Made by a program: the position numbers and the translations under genes. Source: Dirofilaria immitis (Eukaryota; Nematoda; Chromadorea; Rhabditida; Onchocercidae). Taken from it: a DNA stretch of 64,000 nucleotides. Under the pieces are notes generated by a model. That model worked only from the letters and a program-made list of their open reading frames with translations. It did not search any database and was not told where the DNA came from. Numbering within the stretch: position 1 is the first letter of the stretch; every line of letters starts with the position of its first letter. The stretch lies in contig JAKNDB010000087.1 of assembly GCA_024305405.1 (NCBI GenBank), forward strand, positions 6,822,501 through 6,886,500, given 5' to 3'. Below, one piece after another: positions 39,601 through 52,697 of this stretch.

Positions 39601-42600
39601 ACAACTTCTGATGTTAAACTAATTTCAAAAATAAAATTTATTCCTTCTACACTTTTTGTAATTAGCCTTGTTTGTTATATGATGGTAATTATGTTTCACT
39701 GAATATGAATTAACAATATATTACTACAGATAATTTAATTTTGATTTTAAATTTCAGAAACCCTCTATTGATTCCAGTTCAATAAATGGTATAAAGCTGA
39801 ACGAAGTAAAAGGTCGGATAGAGTTTCGAAAAGTTAAATTTTCATACCCAACAAGTAAAGAGCATTTAATTCTCAACGAATTATCATGGATAGCGAAACC
39901 GGGTGATACGGTGGCTCTTGTGGGTCATAGTGGATGTGGCAAAAGTACATCTGTAAGCTCGTTAAATACTTCTGCATCATAAATTTGGTGTTTCTTAGTT
40001 CTAATATCTTATCTCATTAAGTTATAGGAGACAATTCTACTAACATTGATTTATAGATCTCTAAAATAGTAAACATATATTTTCAGTATCATTGATCTTC
40101 GCTTTCGTCTTTATTCTTCTCTATGATATATCAGAATTTAGATTAGTTTGCTAACTCGCCTATACAGCTGTAATTCCGGTGCGGTACTGATTGATGAAAT
40201 CAATGTGCGTGATATCAATGTTCATACTTTGAGAAATATTATTGGCGTCGTAGAACAGGTTCAGTAATTTCAATGGCATAATAGTTTAATTTATTTTGAC
40301 TTTCCAGTATATCATTTCAGGCTAATTCTGTTGTAAGATACTAATTTCCAGTATAAATTTTTCTACAGACTTAATTGAATCGCCATATTACCAATAGTTT
40401 TTTTTTTCAAGTTCAGGAACCATTGTTATTCAACGGCACAATCAAAGAAAATATACGACTTGGCAATCCCGATCTTACGGATGAAGAAATCATTGATGCA
40501 TGCAAAACTGCGAATGCACATGATTTTATAAATAAATTAAGTGAAGTAAAATGTAGATTCAATTTATTTTTATTTGATAACTATCGGGATTATTGAATTC
40601 GATATTCCATAAATTATCGATAAATGAAGTGTAAAATATAGAATGCTTCTTTCTATACAAAATTACGATAAAATATTTTAAAAATGAATGAAGGGCTACG
40701 ATACGATGATCGGCGCCGGAAGTATACAATTGTCAGGTGGACAAAAGCAACGAATAGCGATTGCGCGAACGATAGTTCGGAATCCAAAAATTCTGCTATT
40801 AGACGAAGCCACCAGTGCACTGGATGCCGAGAGTGAAGTAATCGTGCAAAATGCTCTGAAAAAGGTTCTATGAGGATTTTCCCTTTATTTTAGCAAATTT
40901 CTTAGCTACTAGTACGATTTAATTTGCTTTTAATCTTATATCTTATATTTTTCCTCCATTAATTTGCATATTATATTCATTGCTCACTTTTGTAATTTTT
41001 TGCTTTTCTTGTTAGGTGAAAATACATATATATTTCACAACAAATGATTTTCTAGGCGTCTATTGGACGTACAACAATTATCATTGCTCATCGATTGTCA
41101 ACATTACGTGATTCCAATCAAATTATTGTTCTCGACAAAGGTCAAGTTGCAGAAATTGGTAAGTAATATAGTTATTTCCTAATATTTGCATCAAAAATTA
41201 ATATGTTATGAATCAATTGATAAAAATCAAAATTAGGCCAATAATTAAATGTTTCTCATTTAAGGCAACTTTTACTTACAAAGCAATTTCTTGCAACGCA
41301 GTAATGTTTTTAATCACAAATTTCTTTTTCCTTAATTTTCGTGAGCTTTTATTATTTTTAGGCACTCACAAAGAGCTTTCCAGCAAGAAGAATGGTATTT
41401 ATGCATCATTGGTCAAATCACAACAGTTTGAGGAACAGCAAAAACCGACGCAAGATGTGCTATCAATACCATCTGTTGAAGAACTTCCATTAGAAACATT
41501 TCATAGATCCTTGTAAAATTTTCCTCTATGCTAATGCATGCAGTTTCAAGTTAATAATTTACAAATTTTAGAGAATTTTTGATCACGTTCAAGACCAACA
41601 ATGTCAATGATAGCGAACAATTTGGATTGGTATTTTGAAATATTTTGCTTGCATGGGGAACAAAGAAAATACTTTATAGCCGAGCACTTAATTTCTTTTT
41701 AAAGTGAGGAGGATTTTATAGTGCCAGAAACAGTCGAAACTCATCATCAGGTTACGGTATAATATCATCGTTGACACGAGGTAGTATTATAAGTGGTGAT
41801 ATGTCACGCGCATCAATTACCAAAAACCATCAGATAAAACTGTTAAACCAAATGGAAAGGTTTGCTTAAGTTTTTAACTCTCGAATTTCTATTATTCTTC
41901 CACTAACTATTGTAAAGTACTGCAGGATGAAGGATGGACGTATTAGAACCATCCTAAGTACCGATTAAACTCAATAACTGTATGAGAAAAAATGAATTGA
42001 CCTTGAAAGGCATTATCTCAGAGATAAGTAATATTTGAAAATCAAATGATTAACTTTTGAACTTTTTCTTAATAGAAACTAAACATATTGGACATGTTAC
42101 GAGTTGTTTTTTTGCTAAATCTTTAAAAGCTTTTTGGAAATAATTCTTTTAGTTTGGTTGAAAAGAGTTTCATTTTTTTCAGAAAAAAATGAATCGAAAG
42201 GTTTGTGGCAATTGTATACAAATTGTCACGGCAATTATGGAAAGGTAGTAATAGCTATATTGGCATCATTGCTTCGTGGAATGGAATTACCTGCGTTTGT
42301 ACTTATTTTTGATCTTACATTTGGCGCATTTGCTCAGGCGGAATTGGAATCAACGATACAGCGAGTTTTACCTGTTGTCATCATTTATATTGCATTGGGC
42401 ATAGCATGTTTGATTGTCATTTTTATTGCAGTAAGTATTTTCAAAGTTTTCGCACGCAGATTGAATTTTGCAAATTTCGAAATGATCTTTTAGCCTAAAC
42501 TATATTATTTTTGAAAAATAGGTTATTAAATTATGCATAATATTTTGACTCTATAATGATAAGTAAACCAATTTGTTTGCAAGTACAAAAGATAGCGAAG

Positions 42601-45600
42601 TATGTTTATTGATTTAAAATATTAGTATTAACTTAAATAATGGATATATTTTACAGACATTTACATTTGGATGGACAGCAGAATGTGTTGTAGACTCATT
42701 ACGTCTTCGAGCGCTGCGAAATGTACTTTATCAAGATATGGAATATTTTGATACGCCATCTACAAGCAATGCAGTGACTGTGACGCGTATATCTGTCGAT
42801 GCCCCAAATATTAAAGCGGTAGTAATACCGTTTTAAGAGGATAATAGGATAGTCCTGCATGTTGTTGTTTAAGATTTATACATTAAAAGGCATTATAATT
42901 TATTTTTCATGCAAATATTAATTTATTCTTTTTTGTAGGCCCTTGATCCGCGAATGATGCAAATTGTGAATAATGTTCTAGCGGTTTTTGTGTTGGTAAT
43001 TGTTGCAGTAATATTTAATTGGCCAGTTGGCTTGCTTGGCTGTGGAAATCTTGTGACACTCATTTTACTGCTGACACTAGTCGCGCGTAAAATGCAGAAA
43101 TTAAATAAATGCGCCTTAAAAGAAGATCTCACTGGTCAAGTATGCTATTTTCCTTATTTTATTTGAAAACTTGGTTGATTTTCACTAACATTCTTTACTA
43201 CACATACTGCACACCAGCTTATTAAATGATCATAACTAAACGCGTGACATTTGTAATTAGTTTTCGCAATTTTTGCAATCACATGACAGAGATCGCAGCA
43301 ATTGAAGCGCGAAATATCATTGAAAATATGAAAATGATAGGGCAAGAAATTAGATTATATTCAGGAGATAATGAAATATCATAAAAATTGCTTATGATAA
43401 TCAATGAATCATTAATTATTGCGGCTGCTTTTCTCAGTTACTTCCTTATTCAACAATATTATTCGCGATGGCATTTCGCTAATTAATTGCAGAGTTAGAT
43501 TGTTATAGCGATAATACAAAAGAAAGAAAAATTTCTGTATCACATATTTTTTAAAAATGGACTAATAAGATTAAAACCGAATTGGAACGTGGAGTTGCGA
43601 AACGAGCATTTAATAATATGGAAATGTGTAATGATGATAATGATAGTTATTGGAAGTGATTATCACAAAAAAAACGAAAAAGAAAGGAAAGAACATTAAT
43701 GACCTATTTGATAGCTGACAATCGAAATTGTCGAACAAATACGAACGATCCAACTGATCACAAGAGAGGAGCATTTCCATCGGCTATATGTCCAGAAAAT
43801 CGAGGAATTATTACATTTGCAGAAGAAAAGTGGCCCATATGAAGCGGTGCTTTTCGCCGTAACATCTTCTTTCATGTTCTTCAGTGATATGTTATCTTAT
43901 GCAGCAGGCATCGCATTAATCTATTACGGATACTCATCACCGAAGGAAATTTTCACGTAAGTCGTCATGATGAACAAGTTGTAGAAAAGTCCGTATCATT
44001 CATATCCATCACTCGTAAGTCGAAATGTGTTTTAGCATGTTTTTCTATCAAGAATTGCATTTGTTTTTATTAATTTGATTGTGAATCAATAGCTAATCAA
44101 TATTTCAGCGCTTCAATTTCAATTGCAACTGGTGGATGGGCATTAATTATGGTTTCTGGCTGTTTGAATACATTTGTCATGGCATCCCCAGCTTCTGATT
44201 CATTATTTCGGATCATTAATACAAGAAGTAATATTAACAGTGTTGATGAAGGATCAAATCCGGTATATTTTAGTATTGCTTTATTTCTAAAGTTTATAAG
44301 AGATATGGCTGTGCTTCAGATAGTTTTATGATTAAAATATCGCTTAATTATGCTCCAAATATTGTATTCACATAGTCATTCTGCTTCAGATATTTATAAT
44401 TATTAAAATGCCATTAAATACTTCAAATATCAGACCTACTTCCTGATTAAACAAGTATTTTCAGACAATAACGGGTGATGTTAAATTTGACAAAATAAAC
44501 TTTTCATATCCAACAAGACCGCAGCGAAATATCCTCAATGGTTTCAATTTAACAGCTTATGCGGTCAGTTCAAGCTAGAATTGGATCAAATGATATAAAA
44601 CAAAAATTCAAATCTGCATAAAATTTATTGGAATATGAAATTTAAGGGACAAATAATCGCTGTCACTGGACCATCTGGAAGTGGTAAAAGTACCGTGATT
44701 GCCTTATTAGAACGCTTTTATCAATTTAATTCTGGGCAATTGGTAAGCTTATTATTCTAATTTAGGTCGTTAGTTTTGTTTGAAAATCGCTATAGTCGAT
44801 GGAAAAAATTTTTTAAGAGAATTCTCAAGGATTACAAAGAATTTGTAAGTCTAAATTTTCTTATAGCGCTGATCATTCATGGATTTTAAAAATAAAGCAA
44901 TGTCTTGTTCATCGCTATTTTTGCAGTAAACAACAGTAATGACGATTCGTAGCTACAAAGACGAAGATGTCACTGCCATATTATCCTAATTTTACTTTCG
45001 ATTAATTTAATTATAATTCTATATGCATGAATGAAATTCTATAAGATAAATAATAATATAAATATTTATAGAAATTGGATGATAATTTGATCACGAAAAT
45101 ATCACTTCGATATTTGCGCAATCAAATGGCGTTGGTCAGTCAAGAACCAATACTGTTCAGTGGCACAATTGCAGAAAATGTTTTGCTTGGCACAACTGAT
45201 AAAACAATGGATGACGTACGTGAAGCTTGCAGAATAGCTAATGCTACCGCTTTTATTGAAGCCTCACCACAGGTAATGTGTAAAGGAAAGCTTGCTGCTT
45301 CCTACGATGAGTGACGAAGATATGAATTTGAAGCTCTACTCCGTAGCATCTATTGTATTGATACTTCTTTGTTGAATATCTAGAAATACTAACATGAAAT
45401 ATCAATTTAGGGATATGACACAGAAGTTGGTGAACATGGAGGACAATTATCCGGTGGTCAAAAGCAACGCATTGCTATTGCTAGAGCATTAGTTCGAAAT
45501 CCAAAGATATTATTGCTTGATGAAGCGACCAGTGCATTAGATGCGGAAAGTGAAAGAGTTAGCTTTTTTAATTTTAAATTTTTAATCTCTTGGAACTATT

Positions 45601-46087
45601 GAATGATTTTTAATTCACTATTCTTTTAGTCACGAAAAATTAGTTGGTTTCAAAAAATTCTATAATTTTAAAAAGTCTTTCGCAGAGATTATTTCATGTA
45701 CAATTTAATATCTTCATGAAAAATTAGGATTAATATTTGTTAGGATAATCAGCTAAACTGAATATAATCTAGCAAATTTTTCAATCATTAGAAATAAGGA
45801 ACATGAGGTAAAAAATATGTGAATATTGCGAATACTTTTGAATTGCCTTTTTCTTAGTAATTCTCATTATCATAGTTTCATTTCAGACAGTTCAACAAGC
45901 TTTGGACGTTGCAAGTAGCGGTCGAACATGTATTACAGTTGCACATAGACTATCATCCATTCAGTTTGCAGATCAGATATTTTTTGTAGAAAATGGAAAA
46001 GTAGTTGAGCAGGGAACACATCAAGAGCTCATTGAATTGGACGGGAAGTACGCTGATTTAACTCGCAAACAAGATTTGAGGTCATAA
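36623..46087 (+). CDS. P-glycoprotein, full ABC transporter of subfamily B (ABCB1/PGP type)
   Basis: ATP-driven efflux pump of lipophilic compounds. Nematode P-glycoproteins are studied for macrocyclic-lactone tolerance. Exons run from 36623-36720 to 45888-46087 (26 in this model), giving TMD-NBD-linker-TMD-NBD and about 1250-1270 aa. The N-terminus carries the typical [17 protein letters not shown] before TM1. NBD1: Walker [10 protein letters not shown] (39758-39952), Q-loop [16 protein letters not shown] (40142-40545), signature LSGGQKQR and Walker [16 protein letters not shown] (40694-40864), H-loop IIIAHRLST (41056-41158). NBD2: Walker [10 protein letters not shown] (44649-44741), [16 protein letters not shown] (45071-45271), LSGGQKQR plus [16 protein letters not shown] (45412-45552), VAHRLSSIQ (45888-46087). 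Both ATP sites keep all key residues. TMD2 includes [18 protein letters not shown] (43715-43956). One base is missing in exon 38360-38600, and the linker junction 41859/42183 does not close in phase. Which pgp paralogue it is cannot be told. Confidence 0.96.
38545..38550 (+). other. Probable missing base (T6, should be T7) in P-glycoprotein TMD1
   Basis: The exon reads HAYAFAG then leaves frame. One extra T in the run gives [19 protein letters not shown], the expected family sequence before YGAYLY in the next exon. With that base the exon has 242 nt and its end phase (TA plus C) fits the following exon exactly. Confidence 0.85.
39100..39133. repeat. Exact two-copy tandem duplication (17-bp unit) at a P-glycoprotein intron start
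   Basis: atcaactttctcttttc at 39100-39116 and again at 39117-39133, three bases after the donor site at 39097. The second copy places extra pyrimidine-rich sequence near the donor. Confidence 0.9.
42183..42189 (+). other. A7 run at the linker/TMD2 exon start with a phase conflict
   Basis: The linker exon (41722-41859) ends with two bases of a codon (AG). The next exon, read after cag, only gives the right frame ([11 protein letters not shown]) if the A run has 6 or 9 bases. With 7 the joined reading is AGA AAA AAA TGA. Either the run length is wrong or one exon edge is misplaced. Confidence 0.45.
43292..43383 (+). pseudogene. Relic exon resembling the P-glycoprotein coupling-helix exon
   Basis: In the intron before exon 43715-43956, an acceptor-like 'gacagag' is followed by codons reading [20 protein letters not shown]. 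This parallels the real exon's [18 protein letters not shown] and the family pattern A.EA..NIRTV..L..E. It then runs into TAA with no GT donor before it. It fits the upstream exon in phase 0. It may be a duplicated exon that decayed, or chance similarity. Confidence 0.3.
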
Positions 46088-47572
46088 ATGGTCAGAAATG
46101 AAGATAATGTGGTATATTAAAAAAAAAAAAAGTAATATCTTTAAGTGGAAGGAAATTTGCGAGTTTTGATAAGTCAGTAGTGTTATATAGAAATCCTCAC
46201 CAATTTCACATTTTTCACTTTACATTGCTGCTGTTTTAATAGTATCTGCTTTGAAATGTATTGATTTATTCCAAGAAAAATTATTTGTTTGTTGATTTTA
46301 AATATGTGTTTCCGGATTTTTAAAATAGAATAGAAAGAAAAATGAATTTTGAATTTGCCTTGGTTTACGAATAACCAAATATCCTCACTTATTAAACGAT
46401 TTTTTTTAAATAGAATTGAAATTTTCAGAATTGGCTGATTTTTATATTATTTTGGCAGTTTGTACAATATTTATTTTACATTGAAATGTTCTATAAATAT
46501 TCTTACCAATCAGTAATTAGATCTTAGTTTCAGTTTAAATCTAATGCGATTGAAATTCGAATCATATTGATTGCATTTTCTTACATAATAATATGATATC
46601 AAAGACATGAAGTTTTCAAGAAATGAATTGAATATATTACATCAAAATAAATTTGATTAAATGCATTATATGCCATAAAAACCACATTCTAAGAAGCAAA
46701 CTTTCAAACTTTTTGGACTATTATTAGTCAATTGCTGTTGCTACTGCAATTTGCTAACTTTCACTTTACCCAATCCCGAGGCAAAAGTTCATTTTTTTCT
46801 GTCAAATAAGTTATGATATAATTTATTTGCTATCTGCACCTCAACTTTTAAAAATACGATTCAAAAGATAGAGTTATAAACATTAACAAAAAGAAATACG
46901 TAGTCGACAAACGATTATGTTCTTTAGCATAGTTTTTTCGATCAATGGCTAATAAAATGTATCAGAGTGTTCACTAAAACGTGTTTTTCTAAATACGAAA
47001 ATGATTAAAAATTAAAATACAAAAATGTATTTTCCTCAATAAATGCATTTCTATTTACTGAGAAAAGTTTATCGAAACATTTAGTACAGAAAAAGAATCA
47101 ATGATAATTTAATGTATAAAAAGGTTTTATTTATAAAATTTTATTTTAAATACGTCATTTTTTTGAGAGAAAATCAAACAATGATGATTTACAAAATCAT
47201 CATAATGGAATGGCCCACGTTCTCTAATTCAATGTGACCAATTTTGCATAGAGTCTTAAAGTTTTACATAACTCTTGACTCCGTTTTCTCGGCAGCATTG
47301 CATTTCTTCTAACATAATATTCTCCAAAGTATTGATTAAGTGTAACAAAAAGTTATAAAAATTCTCCGACAAATTTTTATGACAATGTTAGTTTCACAAT
47401 AAAAAATGGAAAATGCTTTCTTTGTTTTGCTATTTTACCAATTATTCTCTTCATCAGGAAATTCGCATCATTCTTTGTAATCTATGCTGCAATTTCGTCT
47501 AATAATTGGTTGTGTCCTTTTGTAATTTATATGGCATTCGAATACTGCATTACCATGTTACATTCATGATCA

Positions 47573-47618
47573 AATACCTGCTTATATTTTTCATTACTGA
47601 AAAATATAAGCAGGTATT
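47573..47618. repeat. Perfect hairpin: 21-bp arms, 4-nt loop
   Basis: Arm 1 at 47573-47593 (starts aatacctgcttat) and arm 2 at 47598-47618 (ends ataagcaggtatt) are exact reverse complements around the loop ttac. No mismatch in 21 bp. The flanks do not continue the pairing. No coding context within 1 kb. Confidence 0.95.
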
Positions 47619-47899
47619 CTTGTGATGATTACATTCTTCTGATGTATTACATTAATTTCAAGAACTTTGCCTTAAAATAATAGTATAACTTTGGTAGCAT
47701 AAATATTTTAATTTTTTGGATAAAAAAAGTAAAAAGGCAGCAATTTCTGAAACAACCATTTCCTTTCTCAGTTTAATGAATTTTACGTCACCTTTCTAAA
47801 TTTTAACTAAAAAGTTGAATAAGCCATAACGACATTATCATTCATTTCACTTTCATTTAGTTCTCATTTTTTTTTTTACTTAAAAATGCCAATTAGACG

Positions 47900-47937
47900 C
47901 ATCTAATATATGTATTATCATCTAATGTATGTATTAT
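47900..47937. repeat. Two-copy tandem duplication (19-bp unit, one mismatch)
   Basis: catctaatatatgtattat at 47900-47918 is followed by catctaatgtatgtattat at 47919-47937. Confidence 0.9.
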
Positions 47938-50900
47938 CATTGTGTTGTTTCTCTTCTTCGTCTTATTTTCTTCAAATTATTTAAGATTTGCGAAATTTCA
48001 TAGCTGTGGAGAATAATTAAGCCGAAGCATAAAGTAGAAGATGAATTTGTAAATGAATATAAATGGAATGATAATTTCTGGCCTACATAGAATTACAACG
48101 TTAATCCAATTGTAAAAGTTTGGCTCTCTATAGAATTTATGTGATTTCGTTCCCTATATTCAGCTGCTTCGTTATTTTCAACTCTTTGTCATAATATAAA
48201 GTAGAATGAAGTGCGAGAAAATTCAAATGATATGTAGAGAAACGTCCATAGATATTATCAACAGCATTTCGTCATCCGATCCATTATTTTTTCTGTCTGA
48301 CACGATCGAAATAAAAACATGTGAAAAAACATATATGAAGTTTCAGAAAATGTGTAGTTTTTGCCATAAGCATGACGAACGGTTTCTATCAACACATTTG
48401 CTATTCCAACTTTACACTTGGATTTAATGCAATACCTATCTGGATTTCATTTATCAATTAATATTTCATATTTTTCATTCTGTAAATTAGCTTAATGATC
48501 AATGATATTAGCGTTGTAACCGGCAAAATTAGGAAATCGAAATTCTGAATCAGTAGAGATTGAATGAATATGGATATATGACAATTAATTGGAGCAAACT
48601 TTAGTAGTAAATCCAAAGCAAAGAAGTTGGTACCATTTTCCTGATAAATTAACGCGCGACATCAATCTTTTGCAGAATTATATACGAAACTTTCCATAAG
48701 CAGTTCTGAATTTAGCAATTTATATTTCAGTTCAATTTTAGTCAATATATTGTTTATTTAATTCGTTTTAATTTTTCGAAAGTTATTATTTTAGAAAAAG
48801 AAACAAGCGCCTCGAGTTTTTAAATTTAAAACTTAATGTATTCGTCGAGCGAATCACATTTTTCATATTTGATATCATCAAGTCTTCGTATTTCATAGAT
48901 AGCGTCAATTTATTATTGACATAAATGAAATGATTACGATAGTTTAACTTGCGATAAAATTATTGCTTACTCTCGTAAAGCGTTACATTGTGGTTCAGAT
49001 TATCAGAGGATTTTGTTTTCTAATTCGGAAAAGCGCAAAAACCAATTTTTCAAGATTTTCGGAAAACGTAGAAATGCTTACCGTCATAAGTATATCCGTG
49101 ACTGATTTTTCAATAACCAAAGTGAAGGTATGATATTGAGTCTTTCAAATCAATCAATATATTTCTAACTTTACTATTCACCTAATGTTTGTAGTTCACA
49201 TGGGTTTTATCTCAATATAAAAGATTACAAGAATTGCTGAAAATAACATAAAGAAAATATATTTATTATAATGATTATTTACTATTCATTACAACATTAT
49301 AATAATATTTATTACAATGGAAAGACGAATGGATATATTCTGGAAGATTACTTGCCGAGAATATTCTATCCTTCCAATGTCTATAAATGATGCAAGTTGT
49401 ATTTTGTAAAATTTAAACCCGAAGAATACATTTTTCATTACTGTGCGCATCAAAGTACACGAAACTATTTTTCCTAACTCAGTCAACCATACATATTCAT
49501 TTTATTTGATTGCAAAAAAACATGAATTTTAAATTCACCTTTTGGCTTATACTTCAGCAGCAAAATTGATTTCATGATATAGCGATAGTAATGGTATTTG
49601 GTATTTTTCAAAACTGATATTCGTTTAAAGATATATCTTATTACTATTGTGTGACAGAAATGTTTCAGAAATTTTGTTGCCATTAGTATTCATAAAATTC
49701 ATAGCCGACGATTATTGGACCAAACAATAGACCTAAATGAAGTAGCTATCGATTCAGCCTCATTGCACCTTTTTGTCGGTCTATGCAAAGTAAATATAAA
49801 TATTCTTTTCTTTCTTCGGTTATCCTGATTTCTTCAACGAATCAAAACAATTTATTAATAATTAAGTCTTTTTTACTTTGTATATATTTGTTAATAATTA
49901 AATTTTTTCCTGAGCCTAAGATAAGGAACAAAAATAAAAAGTTGAAACGAACTGATTCGTTGAAATGAAGCACTTGATTATTGTTTACGCTGTTTGATAC
50001 GTAAAAGTTGGAAAGATAAGGAGGAAAAACGTTTAAATTATACGTCGTTCCCTTATTCGCACTGTCTCACCGTATGTATCGATCGCCGTCGATTGATTGA
50101 TATTATCGTCTTGAAAAAGGTACTTTTTTGTATGCTCATTTTCTTTGCTGTCCCTCAAAGTGAGGAATACTGCTATTAAACGAAACAGTTTTACAGTATT
50201 TCGACTCCGCAAATTTTAAATCATTGCGTACTTTTCATTTAACGGCCAAAAAGTCTTTCATTTATACCTACCACTCACCGCTCGAAGTTCCTTTGCTTGC
50301 TATAGCCGTATTTTTCAGTATAAAATATTCAAATTTCGCATTTCTACAGTTCCGGTTGGTTTCATTGAAGTGTAAAATTGGTAAGGTTACGTGGCTTCAA
50401 AACAATGGAAATATGTTCGAATTTCAATCAAAGTGAGAATACTTTAATTTCAGTTGGTGAAAAATCAATCATCAAGTATATTGTTACTGAGGAAAACAAG
50501 TAACCATTAGGAAGTTCGAGAGTCAAACCAGTTGTTATATTGAATTGGACAATGATAATTGCATCATTAACTCTTTATTATTGTTCATTTAAATTGCATT
50601 GACTCATCGATCGGAGTCTTGATAAATAATTTACTTTATTAATGAAATTCAAAGAAATGCTTTAAAATTTACGATTCCGTGATGCACTAGTAAATTAAAT
50701 TAAACGTTCGCAGAGAAGTATCAATTGTTTCGGAACGAATATTTACGGAGGATGTTAACTGAATGATGAAGTGCATATTAAATGAATAGATGAAATGAAA
50801 TTTTGGAGAGACTAAGGAGGCGATAAGAATGAAACATAATACAACAATAATATCAACAATATCTTTTCTAAAAATGAAATCAAGTTATGTATTTTCTTAC

Positions 50901-52504
50901 TTGATGTTCTGATGATATAAATGAAAAACCTCACATAATTGTTAATTTATTGCGTTATATTATCAGATTTTTCGGATTATCTGAAATCGCATTTCCAGGC
51001 ATTTTAAGCATATAACAATAATATTTTTGCGACCGAAAGAACAATCGAGACTTTTTGATCAGTCATTCATTATAAATGCAGCAACATTTGAAATTTTATT
51101 TCCAATCTTTAGATCTCTCCTTCATGAAAGAGCTAGTTTACTATATAGTATTTTCCTCTTTTGTTGACTGTTTCAGTGATGATCAGTATTTCATGAAAAA
51201 TTATATAATTTAATTTAATTATTTATGCTTTGATCAACTTTTATGGCAATGATTTTTATTATTATATTTAAATTTCATTAGTGTGACAAAGCAATTATCG
51301 GTAATAAATGAAGCCCATAAAAGTGATTGTTTAGAACTGTTAGAATCCGATAATCACGAACTGTGCTGATATAACTGATTCTTGATTCTAGCTATACTAT
51401 TTGATGGAATTTTGCTTCACGTCTTTATTAATTTGTTAGCTAAAAAATAACCTTGCATTAATATTCAATTCACTTATAAAAAATCATTATCTCGACATCA
51501 TTTCAGTATATGTTCTGCTAAAAAAACAATTAATAATTTCTTCTCTTTTTAATTTCTAATCTAGTCTTTATCTAAAATTTTTAAAATAACTGATATTTAC
51601 TAACCAAAGAGGACACGCATTAAAATCTGCGGCTAAACCCTCCATTTAGTTCTGAAAAAACAATGATTTAACAAACCTTTGGTACAGTTTGCTATTGCTT
51701 ATTTGTGCATAAAATTTTTTAGTATTGATTTCCTTTACGAATTTCTTGAAATCTAAATTTTCACAATTAAATTTTCAACAAAAAAATAAGCAAATTAGCT
51801 TTTAAGTAAGAATAAAAGCTTAGTGCTATTAGTTTTCGAATTGAAAGAAATTGATTCTAAAATACACAGAACAGTACAAACTTTATGAAATTTTTAATAA
51901 TATTTTGCAAATTCTAGGACATTAATGCTTGATTCTTAACAGTTTTAGAATAAATCGCTCAATAAATCCAATAAATTTGTGATTGATTGTAAATTGAATG
52001 AAATTGAGAAGTTGATCAGAATGCTTTATCAAAAAGTTATGCTAATAGCACAATAAAAAGATTATTCATCATAAAATCAGAATCTATTTTACAAAACTGC
52101 CCACAAAAATAAGAAAATAGCTTGCATTTCACTGGCGACCATAGATTGTAGATTAATAACATGTATAGATTAAGTAATAGCACATTTGACATTTCTCGAA
52201 ATGAATTTGCGGTAGAACATATGAACGACCTCCCTTCCTCGATCAAGGAAAAAGAAATCACTTATATCTCAAAAAATCACTTGCCTGTTAACACTATCAT
52301 CTGTCAAAAGAATTTGAATGATAAATACGGCATCCTAACATTGTTCAGATCACTTTTTGTCTTCCAGGTAATAAGTAATTGTTTTTACAAAATTTCAAAT
52401 TACACCCACTAAACATATTTATATATAGATATGAGTAAAATCGATTGAAAGATTATTGCTATAAAAGCCTAAAGGTAAAAAGAGTAAATAGTGTAATAGT
52501 CGCT

Positions 52505-52633
52505 AAAATGATGGAATTTTGTGGTCAGCCGACGGAAGAGCAGAATAATGTTATTTCATTAAAATTAAAAAAATTTATTTACAAAAAGTCGGCTAACAAC
52601 TTTCTTTTAAGTCCATTTTCGCTTGCGCATTAA
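52505..52633 (+). pseudogene. Probable serpin N-terminal fragment (relic or isolated first exon)
   Basis: The open frame from ATGATG reads EEQNNVISLKLKKFIYKKSA then NNFLLSPFSLAH and a stop. The order 'hydrophobic helix, K.S..N...SPFSLA' is the start of the serpin fold (helix A and strand 6B region, family pattern N.V.SP.S...AL). Serpins are secreted or cytoplasmic protease inhibitors. Only about 40 of the usual 370-400 residues are present. No later serpin segment (hinge, reactive loop) was found downstream. A relic is therefore more likely than a working gene. Confidence 0.4.
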
Positions 52634-52652
52634 ATTGAAATTTTCTGATAGC

Positions 52653-52697
52653 GTTCTATGTACGTTCCAAACGTACATAGAACATACGTTTGGAACG
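52653..52697. repeat. Two overlapping, mutually exclusive perfect hairpins
   Basis: Hairpin A: gttctatgtacgt (52653-52665) pairs with acgtacatagaac (52671-52683) around a 5-nt loop. Hairpin B: cgttccaaacgta (52663-52675) pairs with tacgtttggaacg (52685-52697) around a 9-nt loop. The right part of A and the left arm of B share bases, so only one can form at a time. It lies 20 bp after the serpin fragment. Confidence 0.92.

Larger units (their letters stand above)
46088..52504. other. Gene-poor region after the P-glycoprotein gene
   Basis: About 6.4 kb of AT-rich sequence. It contains a perfect 21-bp hairpin (47573-47618), a tandem duplication at 47900-47937 and weak open frames at 48206-48427 and 52161-52412. 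The latter is 83 codons and ends at a gtaata donor-like site after LFRSLFVFQ. Neither frame is recognised as a gene. No RNA gene seen. Confidence 0.55.
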
